Below, piece by piece: positions 1 to 9,074 of a DNA stretch of 59,458 nucleotides. The position numbers and the translations under genes are program-made. How positions within the stretch are numbered: position 1 is the stretch's first letter; every line of letters starts with the position of its first letter. The DNA is from Polycyclovorans sp. (GTDB lineage: Bacteria; Pseudomonadota; Gammaproteobacteria; Nevskiales; Nevskiaceae): NCBI GenBank assembly GCA_002706265.1, contig PAKU01000010.1, positions 1 to 59,458 of the forward strand, given 5' to 3'. The notes below the pieces were generated by a model, which did no database searches, was not told the origin of the DNA, and worked only from the letters and a program-made list of their open reading frames with translations.

Positions 1-2304
1 AATCTTGACCCGAATGTATGCGGCGATCAGTTCCAGACCTGCCAGGGTCTGCATCGTCTGCAATCGTTCCCCGCTGAGCGCCTGGCCGCAGCGCCGGGGG
101 CACCGTCCATCAACTTTGATGATGGCAACTTGAATTATGACAAGGGTGATGTGACACAGGCGCCCTTCAAGCTGACGCAGGACATTCGTTTCCTGTTCGG
201 CAACTACGGTATTTTTTACCGTGCAATCGGCATTTACGATTACATCAATTACAACGACTTCGAGATGACGAAGCCCAACCTGATCACGCCCGAGAATTTT
301 GCGCGTGTCGGGCAGACCAGCGGACTGGGCGGTGGTCGTTATTATCCGCGCGTCTACGGGCCCGGCGAGTTCACCAAAGTGCGGCGCCCCAACGATGAGG
401 CGGAAGAGGCGGGCCTGCGCTACGACATCCTCGACTTCAATTTCTTTGGCTCCATTCCGTATGCTGAGGGCACCAAGAACTTCACCTTCCGCGTGGGTCG
501 GCAGACGGTGAACTGGGGTCAGAGTACGGTCGCGGTGATCAACAGTCTGAACCAGGCGCAGCCGGTCAATGCCAACGCCCTGTATCGCCTTGGCTTCGGT
601 CTGCTAGAAGAGCTGTTCGTGCCGGTGGGGATGATCCGCGCCAGTACCGAGGTCGCGACCGGGCTGACACTGGAAGCCTTTTACCAGTTCGAATGGATGC
701 CCATCGAAATTCCGACGGCCGGCAGTTTCATGTCGTTCGCCGACATCGGGACCGATAACCAGCGTACGACCGTCAACGCATCGTTTGGCTCGGCCGCCGA
801 GGATCCCTCTCAGCTGACCGGCGGCCGTCTGAACAACCCTCTGACGACCATCACCCCCACGTCCTTGACGCTGCAGCGCGATCCCGACCGTGAGGCGCGC
901 GATCAGGGGCAGTTCGGGGTGTCGCTGAAGTATTATTCCGACAACATCAACAATGGCACCGAGTTCGGCTTCTACGCCATGAACTACCACGCCAAGCTGC
1001 CAAACGTGAGCTTCACGTCCACTGACCCCAGCTGCGCCCGGCGTGAAGGCAACCCGCAGAATCGCGATGCCCGCAACGCCTTCGAGTTCCTGCAGTCTTG
1101 CCCCAATCTGCCGATAACAGCCCCCTCGGGCTCTAGCCAGTTGTTGACCGATCTCGCGGCCTTGATCGCACAGCGCCCGGGCGTGGTGGGCGATCTAGGG
1201 CTTCAAGACGGTAGTAATGTTCTTGGCCTCGCAAACTTGTTGTTACCGCGCCCTGATCTGCCTGCTGCAGACGCCGTGCCGTTCGATACCGCTCGGCTGT
1301 TTTTGGAGTACCCGGAAGACCTGCAAGTGTACGGCGTAGACTTCACCACCACCTATGGTGAATACTCGTTCCAGGGTGAAATTGCGTATCGTCCCAACAC
1401 GCCGCTGCAGGTGTCGATCATTGATTTGGCGTTCGCGTCCTTCGGCCCGGTGTTGTCGCGCTGCCACGACCCGGAGATCGGCTGCGTGGGGGCCAGTGCC
1501 GGCCTTGGCTATGATGCCGAAGGCAACTACGTGATTTATGATGGCAATGACTTCACCGATGCAGATGGCGTCAATCCCTACAAAGACACCTTCAGTCTGG
1601 TGGTCGGCGCAGTGCCTGGCTCGGCGCGGTCTTTCCCCAACTTCATCATGCCGTACCGTGGTGTGGCGGTGGGTGAAACCGAACCGAACAGTTACATCCG
1701 TGGCTGGATTCCCGGCAAGGTCGCCCAGTACAACCTCGGTGCCACACGCGTCCTGGGTGGTTCTGAGAACTGGATCGCGGCAGATCAGGTCATCCTGATC
1801 TACGAACTGGCTGCGACCCACGTGCTGAACATGCCGGACTATGACGAGTTGCAGATTGAAGGCCCCTTCTCACCGACCCCGCATGCCAGCGCAGGTGCGG
1901 ATGGCAGCGGCGCGGACGGCGGGCGTCTGGCCTGCTCGACCAACACCGCGTGCACAATCGGTCCCGATGGTCTGCGCTTCAACCCCTATCAGGCATCGCG
2001 CAACCAGTTCGCGAATGAGTTTTCATGGGGTTACCGCGTCGTGGGCCGTATTTCGTACGAGTCGGTGTTGCCGGGCATCAGCATCCAGCCGCTGTTCATC
2101 TGGCAGCATGACATCAGCGGTAACTCACCTGGGCCTGCCGGCAACTTCGTGGAAGGGCGAAAGTCTCTGAATTTCCTCTTGGAGACCCGCTACGAGAAGG
2201 CGCTGTCGTTCACCGTCGCGTACAACACGTTCTTCGACGGTGGCACCAACAACGTTTATCGTGACCGTGACAACCTTGGCTTCTTTGTTAAATACCTGTT
2301 CTAA
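1..2304 (+). CDS. DUF1302 family outer-membrane protein, 5' end outside window
   Basis: The frame is open from base 1 without a stop, so the start codon and signal peptide lie outside the window; 767 residues are visible. The residues around SINFDDGNLNYDKGD and the many Tyr/Phe/Gly-rich alternating strands fit the DUF1302 family, predicted large outer-membrane beta-barrels. The protein ends FFVKYLF, and a C-terminal Phe is the usual beta-barrel assembly signal. The family commonly sits with YCF48-like, DUF1329 and RND transporter genes in bacteria that degrade steroids, hydrocarbons or other hydrophobic compounds; the biochemical role is not established. The YCF48-like gene follows after 11 bases, so the two are probably one operon. 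A DUF1329 gene is found 9 kb downstream, outside this operon. Confidence 0.85.
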   Translation, partial: NLDPNVCGDQFQTCQGLHRLQSFPAERLAAAPGAPSINFDDGNLNYDKGDVTQAPFKLTQDIRFLFGNYGIFYRAIGIYDYINYNDFEMTKPNLITPENFARVGQTSGLGGGRYYPRVYGPGEFTKVRRPNDEAEEAGLRYDILDFNFFGSIPYAEGTKNFTFRVGRQTVNWGQSTVAVINSLNQAQPVNANALYRLGFGLLEELFVPVGMIRASTEVATGLTLEAFYQFEWMPIEIPTAGSFMSFADIGTDNQRTTVNASFGSAAEDPSQLTGGRLNNPLTTITPTSLTLQRDPDREARDQGQFGVSLKYYSDNINNGTEFGFYAMNYHAKLPNVSFTSTDPSCARREGNPQNRDARNAFEFLQSCPNLPITAPSGSSQLLTDLAALIAQRPGVVGDLGLQDGSNVLGLANLLLPRPDLPAADAVPFDTARLFLEYPEDLQVYGVDFTTTYGEYSFQGEIAYRPNTPLQVSIIDLAFASFGPVLSRCHDPEIGCVGASAGLGYDAEGNYVIYDGNDFTDADGVNPYKDTFSLVVGAVPGSARSFPNFIMPYRGVAVGETEPNSYIRGWIPGKVAQYNLGATRVLGGSENWIAADQVILIYELAATHVLNMPDYDELQIEGPFSPTPHASAGADGSGADGGRLACSTNTACTIGPDGLRFNPYQASRNQFANEFSWGYRVVGRISYESVLPGISIQPLFIWQHDISGNSPGPAGNFVEGRKSLNFLLETRYEKALSFTVAYNTFFDGGTNNVYRDRDNLGFFVKYLF

Positions 2305-2315
2305 AGCGAGTTCTC

Positions 2316-3311
2316 ATGACGTTCAAACCACTGCGCTGCTTGGCCCCGCTCGCCGTTGCCGGGTTTCTCTCGGCCTCGGTGGCGGTTGCCGCGCCGGAAA
2401 TTGCACCGGCTGAAATTGCGAAAAAGGCCGAAAAGTCGCTGCTTGTCTCCATCGCCAAGGCGGGGGACCGTCTGGTGGCGGTCGGCGCCTATGGCCATAT
2501 CATGCTGTCTGATGACAATGCGGTCACCTGGCGGCAGGTGGATGTGCCGGTCAACAACCTGCTCACCGAGATTTATTTCCTCGATGCCAAGCGTGGCTGG
2601 GTTGTCGGCCATGATGCGACGATTCTGTTCACTGAAGACGGCGGCGAAACCTGGGCCATCCAGCATTTCGATGCCTCGATGGAACCCTTCTTCGACGTTC
2701 TGTTCTTTGACGAGCAGCGGGGCGCGGCCATCGGGGCATACGGTCAGGCGATGATCACGTCTGACGCCGGCACGACCTGGACGATGGCCGATTCTGAACT
2801 TGCCGGCGGCATGCACCTCAACTCCATTGCCCACCTCAACGATGGCAGCTATCTGATTGTCGGCGAGTCGGGTCTGGTGGCGCATTCGACTGATGCAGGC
2901 GTCACCTGGCGGTTGCTCGAAGCACCGTTCGAAAGCTCCCTGTTCTCGGTGGCGCCCTATGGCGCCAGCGGTGCGGTGGTCGGGGGGCTGCGCGGCAACG
3001 TCTTCACGATTGACAACGTGCTTACCGGCAGTTGGCAGGAGGTAAAAACCGGCACCGTACAGTCAGTCTTTGGCATCGATCAAGATGGCGCGGGTGGCTT
3101 CTGGATGGCCGGACTGAACGGCAGCTTGCTGCACGCCGATCCAAACCTGAAGATCACCCGCGCCAAGACGCGCGTGGCCAATGGAGGTGAAGAGGAACTC
3201 ATTGCCACCGCCATTGGCGGCGTTGCGTACTCCGACGTCATGACCCTGGACGACGATACGCTGGTGGTGGTGGGTGATTCAGGTGTCAAGCGCATGGGAT
3301 TCACGCGCTAA
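2316..3311 (+). CDS. YCF48/BNR-repeat periplasmic protein
   Basis: This 331-residue protein starts with a clear Sec signal peptide (hydrophobic core about residues 8-24, likely cleavage after AVA near residue 26). The rest contains repeated blade-like segments with the BNR/YCF48 pattern: S-x-D-x-G-x-T-W, seen as TEDGGETW, TSDAGTTW and STDAGVTW, each followed by small hydrophobic strands. The family is related to the photosystem II assembly factor Ycf48 and forms a beta-propeller, but in non-phototrophs next to DUF1302 it is thought to belong to an envelope transport or assembly system of unknown substrate. It follows the DUF1302 gene directly and is closed by a strong terminator. Function beyond the fold is not assigned. 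Confidence 0.85.
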   Translation: MTFKPLRCLAPLAVAGFLSASVAVAAPEIAPAEIAKKAEKSLLVSIAKAGDRLVAVGAYGHIMLSDDNAVTWRQVDVPVNNLLTEIYFLDAKRGWVVGHDATILFTEDGGETWAIQHFDASMEPFFDVLFFDEQRGAAIGAYGQAMITSDAGTTWTMADSELAGGMHLNSIAHLNDGSYLIVGESGLVAHSTDAGVTWRLLEAPFESSLFSVAPYGASGAVVGGLRGNVFTIDNVLTGSWQEVKTGTVQSVFGIDQDGAGGFWMAGLNGSLLHADPNLKITRAKTRVANGGEEELIATAIGGVAYSDVMTLDDDTLVVVGDSGVKRMGFTR

Positions 3312-3335
3312 AGCTTGACCGTTGCACTTGATTTG

Positions 3336-3363
3336 AAGGCCGGGGCTTGCTCCGGCCTTTTTT
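3336..3363 (+). terminator. rho-independent terminator after the YCF48-like gene
   Basis: An 8-bp perfect stem AAGGCCGG (3336-3343) / CCGGCCTT (3352-3359) closes a short loop and runs into a T tract at 3358-3363. It lies 25 bases after the stop codon and ends the DUF1302-YCF48 unit. Confidence 0.85.
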
Positions 3364-3364
3364 G

Positions 3365-3396
3365 TTGTCACGAACCGTTGCCACGATGGCTATGAT
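3365..3396 (+). promoter_or_regulatory. possible fadBA promoter
   Basis: A good -10 hexamer TATGAT lies at 3391-3396. The best -35-like hexamer, TTGTCA at 3365-3370, is 20 bases away, longer than the preferred 16-18, so either the promoter is weak and activator dependent or only the -10 is real. No FadR- or PsrA-type palindrome was recognised by eye. Confidence 0.35.
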
Positions 3397-3414
3397 GCGG
3401 GCCCCGGTTTTTGG

Positions 3415-3456
3415 AGGCGAGCGCCGCAGATCCTCAGGAAGCGCAGCGCCTCGCCT
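3415..3456 (+). promoter_or_regulatory. stem-loop in the fadB leader
   Basis: AGGCGAG (3415-3421) pairs perfectly with CTCGCCT (3450-3456), and the stem continues inward through CGC/GCG blocks with single-base bulges to a loop around 3428-3440. It lies in the expected 5' untranslated region, 17 bases upstream of the fadB Shine-Dalgarno GAGGAG (3473-3478). No T tract follows, so it is not a simple terminator; mRNA stability or translational control are possible. Confidence 0.45.
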
Positions 3457-3484
3457 CATTCATTTCTTGATTGAGGAGCGTTAA

Positions 3485-5635
3485 ATGTATTCAGGCAAAA
3501 CCCTAAGGCTGTCGATGCACGAGGGCGGTATCGCCGAGCTTTGCTTCGACCGGCAAGGTGAAAGCGTCAACAAGTTCGACCAGCTGACCTTGGGCGAACT
3601 GCGTGCGGCAGCCGACTCCCTGGTTGCGACGCCTGGCCTCAAGGGACTGGTGGTGACCTCCGCCAAGAGCGTTTTTATTGTCGGGGCCGACATCACCGAG
3701 TTCGGCAAGATGTTCGAAGGCAGCGAAGAGGACATCGCCGGCTGGGCCAGCCAGGCCAACCAGATCTTCATCACCCTTGAAGACCTGCCGTGCCCCAGTG
3801 TCACCGCAATCAACGGGATTGCACTGGGCGGGGGCTTCGAAATGGCGCTGACCACCGATTACCGGGTGATGAGCGAAACGGCCATGGTCGGCTTGCCCGA
3901 AACCAAGCTGGGCATCATTCCCGGCTTTGGCGGCACCGTGCGTCTGCCGCGCCTGATCGGCGCCGACAACGCGATCGAGTGGGTGGCCAGCGCCAGTCAG
4001 AACAAGGCCAAGGCCGCATTGGCGGTGGGGGCGGTGGATGCGGTGGTCAAACCTGAAAAGCTCACCGACGCCGCCCTGTCGCTGATCAAGCAGGCCAACG
4101 AAGGCAAGTACGATTGGCAGGCGCGTCGTGCACAGAAAAAAGCGCCGCTCAAGCTCGACATGATCGAGCAGGCGATGGTGTTCAACACCGCCGAAGGTTT
4201 CGTTGCAGGCAAGGCCGGCAAGCATTACCCGGCGCCGGTGGCCGCCGTCAAGGCCATCCAGAAAGCCGCCGGCAAGGGCCGCGACGACGCGCTCAAAATT
4301 GAAGCGGCAGCGTTTGCCAAGCTGGCCAAGACCACGGTGGCCGATGCGCTGGTAGGGCTGTTCCTCAACGACCAGTTCCTCAAGAAAACCGCGAAGGCGC
4401 AGATGAAGGGCGCTGCCGACATTCAGCAGGCGGCGGTGCTCGGCGCCGGCATCATGGGCGGAGGCATCGCATTTCAGAGCGCGTCGAAAGGCACGCCCAT
4501 CATCATGAAAGACATCGCCGACAAGGCGCTGGCACTGGGCATGAGCGAGGCCAACAAGCTGCTCTCCAAGCAGGTGGAGCGCCGGAAGCTGACCCCTGAA
4601 AAGGCCGGCGGCATTCTGTCGACCATTCGCCCGACCCTCAACTATGGCGATTTCGGCAATGTCGACATCGTGATCGAGGCGGTGGTCGAGAATCCGAAGA
4701 TCAAGAAAGCCGTGCTGGCCGAGACCGAAAGCCAGGTCAAGCCGGGCACCATCATTGCGTCGAACACCTCGTCGATCTCCATCGATGATCTGGCCACCGC
4801 CATGAAGCACCCCGAGAACTTCTTGGGCATGCACTTTTTCAACCCGGTGCACCGCATGCCGCTGGTGGAGGTGATCTACGCTGAAAAGACCTCCAAAGAG
4901 GCCATTGCCACCACCGTGTCGCTGGCCACCAAGATGGGCAAGACGCCCATCGTGGTGAAGAATTGCCCCGGCTTTCTGGTCAACCGCATCCTGTTCCCGT
5001 ATTTCGGCGGCTGGGAGCGCCTGATCAACGCCGGCGCCGATTTCGTCAAGGTGGACAAGGTGATGGAAGCCTTCGGCTGGCCCATGGGCCCGGCCTATCT
5101 TGAAGACGTGGTGGGCATCGACACCAGCCATCACATCGGCCCGGTGCTGGCCGAGGGCTACCCCGACCGCATGGCACGCAACGAGCGCACGGCGATTGAC
5201 GTGATGTTCGAGGCCGGGCGGTATGGCCAGAAGAATGGCAAGGGCTTTTACAAGTACGAAACCGATCCCAAAGGCAAGCCGAAGAAGGTCGCAGACCCCG
5301 AGACCTACAAGCTGCTCAAGCAGGTGCAGAAGGACGGCGACAAGTCGTTCTCCGATGAAGAAATCATCGAACGCCTCATGTTGCCGATGATTATCGAAGC
5401 AGCCCGCTGCCTCGACGACGGGATCGTGGGCTCGCCGACCGAGGTGGATATGGGGCTGATCATGGGCCTCGGCTTCCCGCCGTTCCGTGGTGGCGCCCTC
5501 AAGTACTGCGACACGCTGGGCATGGCGCACGTGATCGAGCGCTGCAAGCAGTACGCCCCTCTCGGCAAGCTGTATGAACCGACCGAGTCGATGCAGCAGA
5601 TGGCCGCCGAAGGCAAGACCTACTACGTCAAGTAA
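3485..5635 (+). CDS. fadB: fatty-acid oxidation complex alpha subunit FadB
   Basis: This 716-residue multifunctional enzyme has the usual FadB length and start ([14 protein letters not shown] near residue 27). The N-terminal crotonase half carries [18 protein letters not shown] and [13 protein letters not shown] with both catalytic glutamates, for enoyl-CoA hydratase and isomerase activity. The C-terminal half has the NAD-binding [20 protein letters not shown] and the [14 protein letters not shown] histidine of 3-hydroxyacyl-CoA dehydrogenase. It forms the alpha2beta2 complex with FadA, encoded 33 bases downstream, for the last three steps of each beta-oxidation round. A GAGGAG Shine-Dalgarno at 3473-3478 supports the start. 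FadB rather than FadJ is inferred from the N-terminal sequence and the pairing with FadA. Confidence 0.95.
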   Translation: MYSGKTLRLSMHEGGIAELCFDRQGESVNKFDQLTLGELRAAADSLVATPGLKGLVVTSAKSVFIVGADITEFGKMFEGSEEDIAGWASQANQIFITLEDLPCPSVTAINGIALGGGFEMALTTDYRVMSETAMVGLPETKLGIIPGFGGTVRLPRLIGADNAIEWVASASQNKAKAALAVGAVDAVVKPEKLTDAALSLIKQANEGKYDWQARRAQKKAPLKLDMIEQAMVFNTAEGFVAGKAGKHYPAPVAAVKAIQKAAGKGRDDALKIEAAAFAKLAKTTVADALVGLFLNDQFLKKTAKAQMKGAADIQQAAVLGAGIMGGGIAFQSASKGTPIIMKDIADKALALGMSEANKLLSKQVERRKLTPEKAGGILSTIRPTLNYGDFGNVDIVIEAVVENPKIKKAVLAETESQVKPGTIIASNTSSISIDDLATAMKHPENFLGMHFFNPVHRMPLVEVIYAEKTSKEAIATTVSLATKMGKTPIVVKNCPGFLVNRILFPYFGGWERLINAGADFVKVDKVMEAFGWPMGPAYLEDVVGIDTSHHIGPVLAEGYPDRMARNERTAIDVMFEAGRYGQKNGKGFYKYETDPKGKPKKVADPETYKLLKQVQKDGDKSFSDEEIIERLMLPMIIEAARCLDDGIVGSPTEVDMGLIMGLGFPPFRGGALKYCDTLGMAHVIERCKQYAPLGKLYEPTESMQQMAAEGKTYYVK

Positions 5636-6832
<1,197 letters not shown>

Positions 6833-6847
6833 AGCGCTGGCCGGGAA

Positions 6848-6884
6848 AACCCAAAAAGGCGGCCAATGGCCGCCTTTTTGGGTT
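6848..6884 (+). terminator. terminator after fadA
   Basis: A perfect 17-bp inverted repeat (6848-6864 and 6868-6884) closes the three-base loop AAT. Its G+C core is flanked by A5 and T5 tracts, so it could work in both directions. It starts 16 bases after the fadA stop. Confidence 0.9.
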
Positions 6885-7026
6885 GTGCGCGACAGGGTAC
6901 AGAATGCCGAGTTTCTGACCACGACCACCATCAAAATGGCACGGGGTGCCGAACCCCGAGCAGGGTGATCAGGATCCCGGACACTGCCCGATGCGTGATG
7001 CGCACAAGCTGCAACGTCGATGCAAG
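6885..7026. other. intergenic spacer between two terminators
   Basis: About 140 bases lie between the fadA terminator and the terminator of the minus-strand lipoprotein gene. I see no convincing coding frame, RNA gene or repeat here. Confidence 0.5.
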
Positions 7027-7066
7027 AAAAAGGGGGTTGGCCGCTGCGTCGGCCAACCCCCTTTTT
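7027..7066 (-). terminator. terminator of the DUF4382 lipoprotein gene
   Basis: A perfect 16-bp inverted repeat (7027-7042 and 7051-7066) closes an 8-base loop and has A5/T5 ends. It lies 34 bases beyond the stop codon of the minus-strand gene and could also block read-through from fadA. Confidence 0.85.
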
Positions 7067-7099
7067 GCGAACTGCGTGCAGTCAGGGCCTTTTCAGGCC

Positions 7100-8083
7100 T
7101 TACTCGACCGCGGTTTCGACGACGGGGACCACATCGAAGTCGACGGTGACGTGGGTATCGCGAACCACGGTGACGTCGGTGGGTTGCAGAAAGGCAATGT
7201 CATCATTGCTGGGCGCGGGCAGGTCGTTGCCCGCCTGGCAGCTCAAGGCCACCGTGTAGTTACCCTCCAGCAGGAAGCCGACCTCGTAGCTGAAGCTGGT
7301 GAGCTGGTCGTCACCCACCAGTTCGGGCTTCAACAAGGCCGTGGTCAGGGGTTCGGGGTTGGTGCCGTCAAAGTCGTCGGGGGTCACCCCGGCGCCCGGG
7401 TAGACATAAACGGCAGCCCCGCGACCGGTGACGGGATCGGCGATGCAGCTTGAATCGGCCAGAAGTGCCGGATTGATGCTTCCGCGCAGGGTGCCCACCT
7501 GGGCGTTGTCGACCACCCGCAGCACCGGCCGCAGGTTGTAGCAGCCCGTGGCGCCGCGCTCGGCAATGGACTTGCGCAGGTCGAAGTCGACCGTGTACGC
7601 GGCGCTGCCGCCGGCCGCGATGGTCAGCGGACCGCGAACCTTCAAGCCGCTCTGGCCGCCGCTCGGAACGATCAACGGAAAGTCGGTGGTGCCAATCGTG
7701 ATGTAGGACGGATGTTGCGGATTGGATTGCGCGGCACTGCAGCTGGCATTGGCCTGGTCGGCCACGATCAGACGCACTTCCTCGTAGACCCCGACCGGAA
7801 TCTGTTCGTCCTGGATGAGGAAGAACTGGTTGTCGCCTTGCTGTTCCAGCAGGTCAACCTGTTGCGTCTGGTCAAGATCAAAGCGCAGGGCGACCTCGCC
7901 CTCGGCATCGAGCAATTCGACTGCGGTGAACGCCACGACCACGGCCTCGGCATTGTCGACCGGGGCGTCAGTGACGCCGAGCGAGAGTGAGCCGCTGCCG
8001 CCGCTGCCACCGGAGTCTGAATCGCTGCTGCAGGCGCCGAGCAGCGCGAGACTGAGGGTGGCGATTAGGGCGGGTTTGATCAT
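7100..8083 (-). CDS. DUF4382 domain-containing lipoprotein
   Basis: I start it at the ATG at 8083, which has a GGAG Shine-Dalgarno 7 bases upstream and gives a lipoprotein signal MIKPALIATLSLALLGAC with the lipobox cysteine at residue 18; an upstream in-frame ATG at 8149 would bury this signal. The 327-residue product then has a Ser/Asp/Gly linker and GSLSLGVTDAPVDNAEAVVV, the typical opening of DUF4382, an immunoglobulin-like surface domain. The middle part has VGVYEEVRLIV and strand-rich sequence, and the C-terminal third resembles a second beta domain (FLLEGNYTVALSC). Such proteins are exported and lipid anchored; no enzymatic role is known. It is the last gene of a minus-strand group behind ilvB and a crotonase but is probably transcribed separately. 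Confidence 0.85.
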   Translation of the reverse strand: MIKPALIATLSLALLGACSSDSDSGGSGGSGSLSLGVTDAPVDNAEAVVVAFTAVELLDAEGEVALRFDLDQTQQVDLLEQQGDNQFFLIQDEQIPVGVYEEVRLIVADQANASCSAAQSNPQHPSYITIGTTDFPLIVPSGGQSGLKVRGPLTIAAGGSAAYTVDFDLRKSIAERGATGCYNLRPVLRVVDNAQVGTLRGSINPALLADSSCIADPVTGRGAAVYVYPGAGVTPDDFDGTNPEPLTTALLKPELVGDDQLTSFSYEVGFLLEGNYTVALSCQAGNDLPAPSNDDIAFLQPTDVTVVRDTHVTVDFDVVPVVETAVE

Positions 8084-8115
8084 GAGGGGTGCTCCGGTTG
8101 CGTCAGAATAGGATC

Positions 8116-8149
8116 GTGACGCGGAACATGGGCTCATGTCCGGCGTCAC
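8116..8149 (-). promoter_or_regulatory. long stem-loop upstream of the DUF4382 gene
   Basis: GTGACGC (8116-8122) pairs with GCGTCAC (8143-8149), and the stem continues inward with GGA-CATG against CATGTCC with one bulged base on each side. It lies 33-66 bases upstream of the lipoprotein start, between it and the crotonase stop. Without a T tract it is not a classic terminator; an operator or a leader structure is equally possible. Confidence 0.4.
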
Positions 8150-8201
8150 GAATCGGCAACCCTAGAGCCCGAGGATGAAGCGGGGCTGACCGGCGGCAGG
8201 T

Positions 8202-8969
8202 TCAGAACCTGGAGAAGTCGGGCGACCGTTTCTCGGCGAAGGCCGAAAAGGCCTCGCGGGCTTCCGGTTGACCGAGCATGGGCATGAAAAAGCCGGATTC
8301 ATATTCCATGGCCTCGCGGGTCTTTTCGCCAGGCCAGCGCCGCATCAGCGCCTTGGTCACCTTCAAGGCATTGGGCGGCAAGGCCACCAGCTCTGCGGCC
8401 GTGGCGCGCGCCTGTGCCTCCACCTCGGCGTTGGGCAGCACCGCGTTGCACAGGCCCAGCCGCTCGGCGGTGGGGGCATCGAAGAAGCGCCCCAGCATCA
8501 ACAGTTCGGCAGCCTTGAGGTGGCCGGTGACCTTGGGAACCACGTAGCTCGATGCGAATTCAGGGCAGGTGCCGAGGCTGACGAACGGCATGCGCAGCTT
8601 GGTGCGTTCGCCCAAGTAGACGAAGTCACAGTGCATCAGCAGCGTGACGCCGATGCCCACCGCCATGCCGCAGACCGCAGCGATGACCGGCTTCTCGGTG
8701 TCGAGCAGTGCGCGCATGAAGCGGCCGACGGGCGAGTCCGACGAGGCCGGCGGGTTGTTCAGGAAGTCGGCCATGTCATTGCCGGCACAAAAGCAGTCGG
8801 CCGAGCCGGCGAACAGAATCACGCGCACATCGCCGTCTGCGGCAGCCTGCTTCAGGCCCGCCGTCAGCTGGTCGTACATGGCGTTGGTGAGGGCGTTCTT
8901 CTTGTCCAGCCGATTCAGGCGCAGGGTGAGCACGCGATCCGCTTTTTCGATCAGTACATCAGTTGTCAT
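8202..8969 (-). CDS. enoyl-CoA hydratase/isomerase family protein, probably a delta3-delta2-enoyl-CoA isomerase
   Basis: A 255-residue single-domain crotonase. The oxyanion-hole motif is SADCFCAGNDMADF (residues 56-69) and GMAVGIGVTLLMHCDFVY (101-118). In hydratases the second motif has a Glu after the GGG; here the equivalent stretch is GIGVTLL without Glu, while a Glu is kept at E137 in CPEFASSY. That pattern is known from ECI2/PaaG-like isomerases and suggests shifting of double bonds in unsaturated acyl-CoAs rather than hydration. It lies 105 bases downstream of ilvB on the same strand and 1.4 kb from fadA. Its specific substrate cannot be read from the sequence. Confidence 0.8.
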   Translation of the reverse strand: MTTDVLIEKADRVLTLRLNRLDKKNALTNAMYDQLTAGLKQAAADGDVRVILFAGSADCFCAGNDMADFLNNPPASSDSPVGRFMRALLDTEKPVIAAVCGMAVGIGVTLLMHCDFVYLGERTKLRMPFVSLGTCPEFASSYVVPKVTGHLKAAELLMLGRFFDAPTAERLGLCNAVLPNAEVEAQARATAAELVALPPNALKVTKALMRRWPGEKTREAMEYESGFFMPMLGQPEAREAFSAFAEKRSPDFSRF

Positions 8970-9074
8970 AAAGGGCTGCCGAAAGGAGAAAAGGAGCTTG
9001 AGCCTAGCCGCTGGCGGCCGACGGGGTACGGTAACGTCACGCGCCGGTCTCGGTCACGGTCGCGGGTGAAGCCG

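Noticed and set aside
6885..7026. Possible small RNA or tRNA between two terminators
   Set aside because: No cloverleaf, no promoter of its own and no conserved motif seen.
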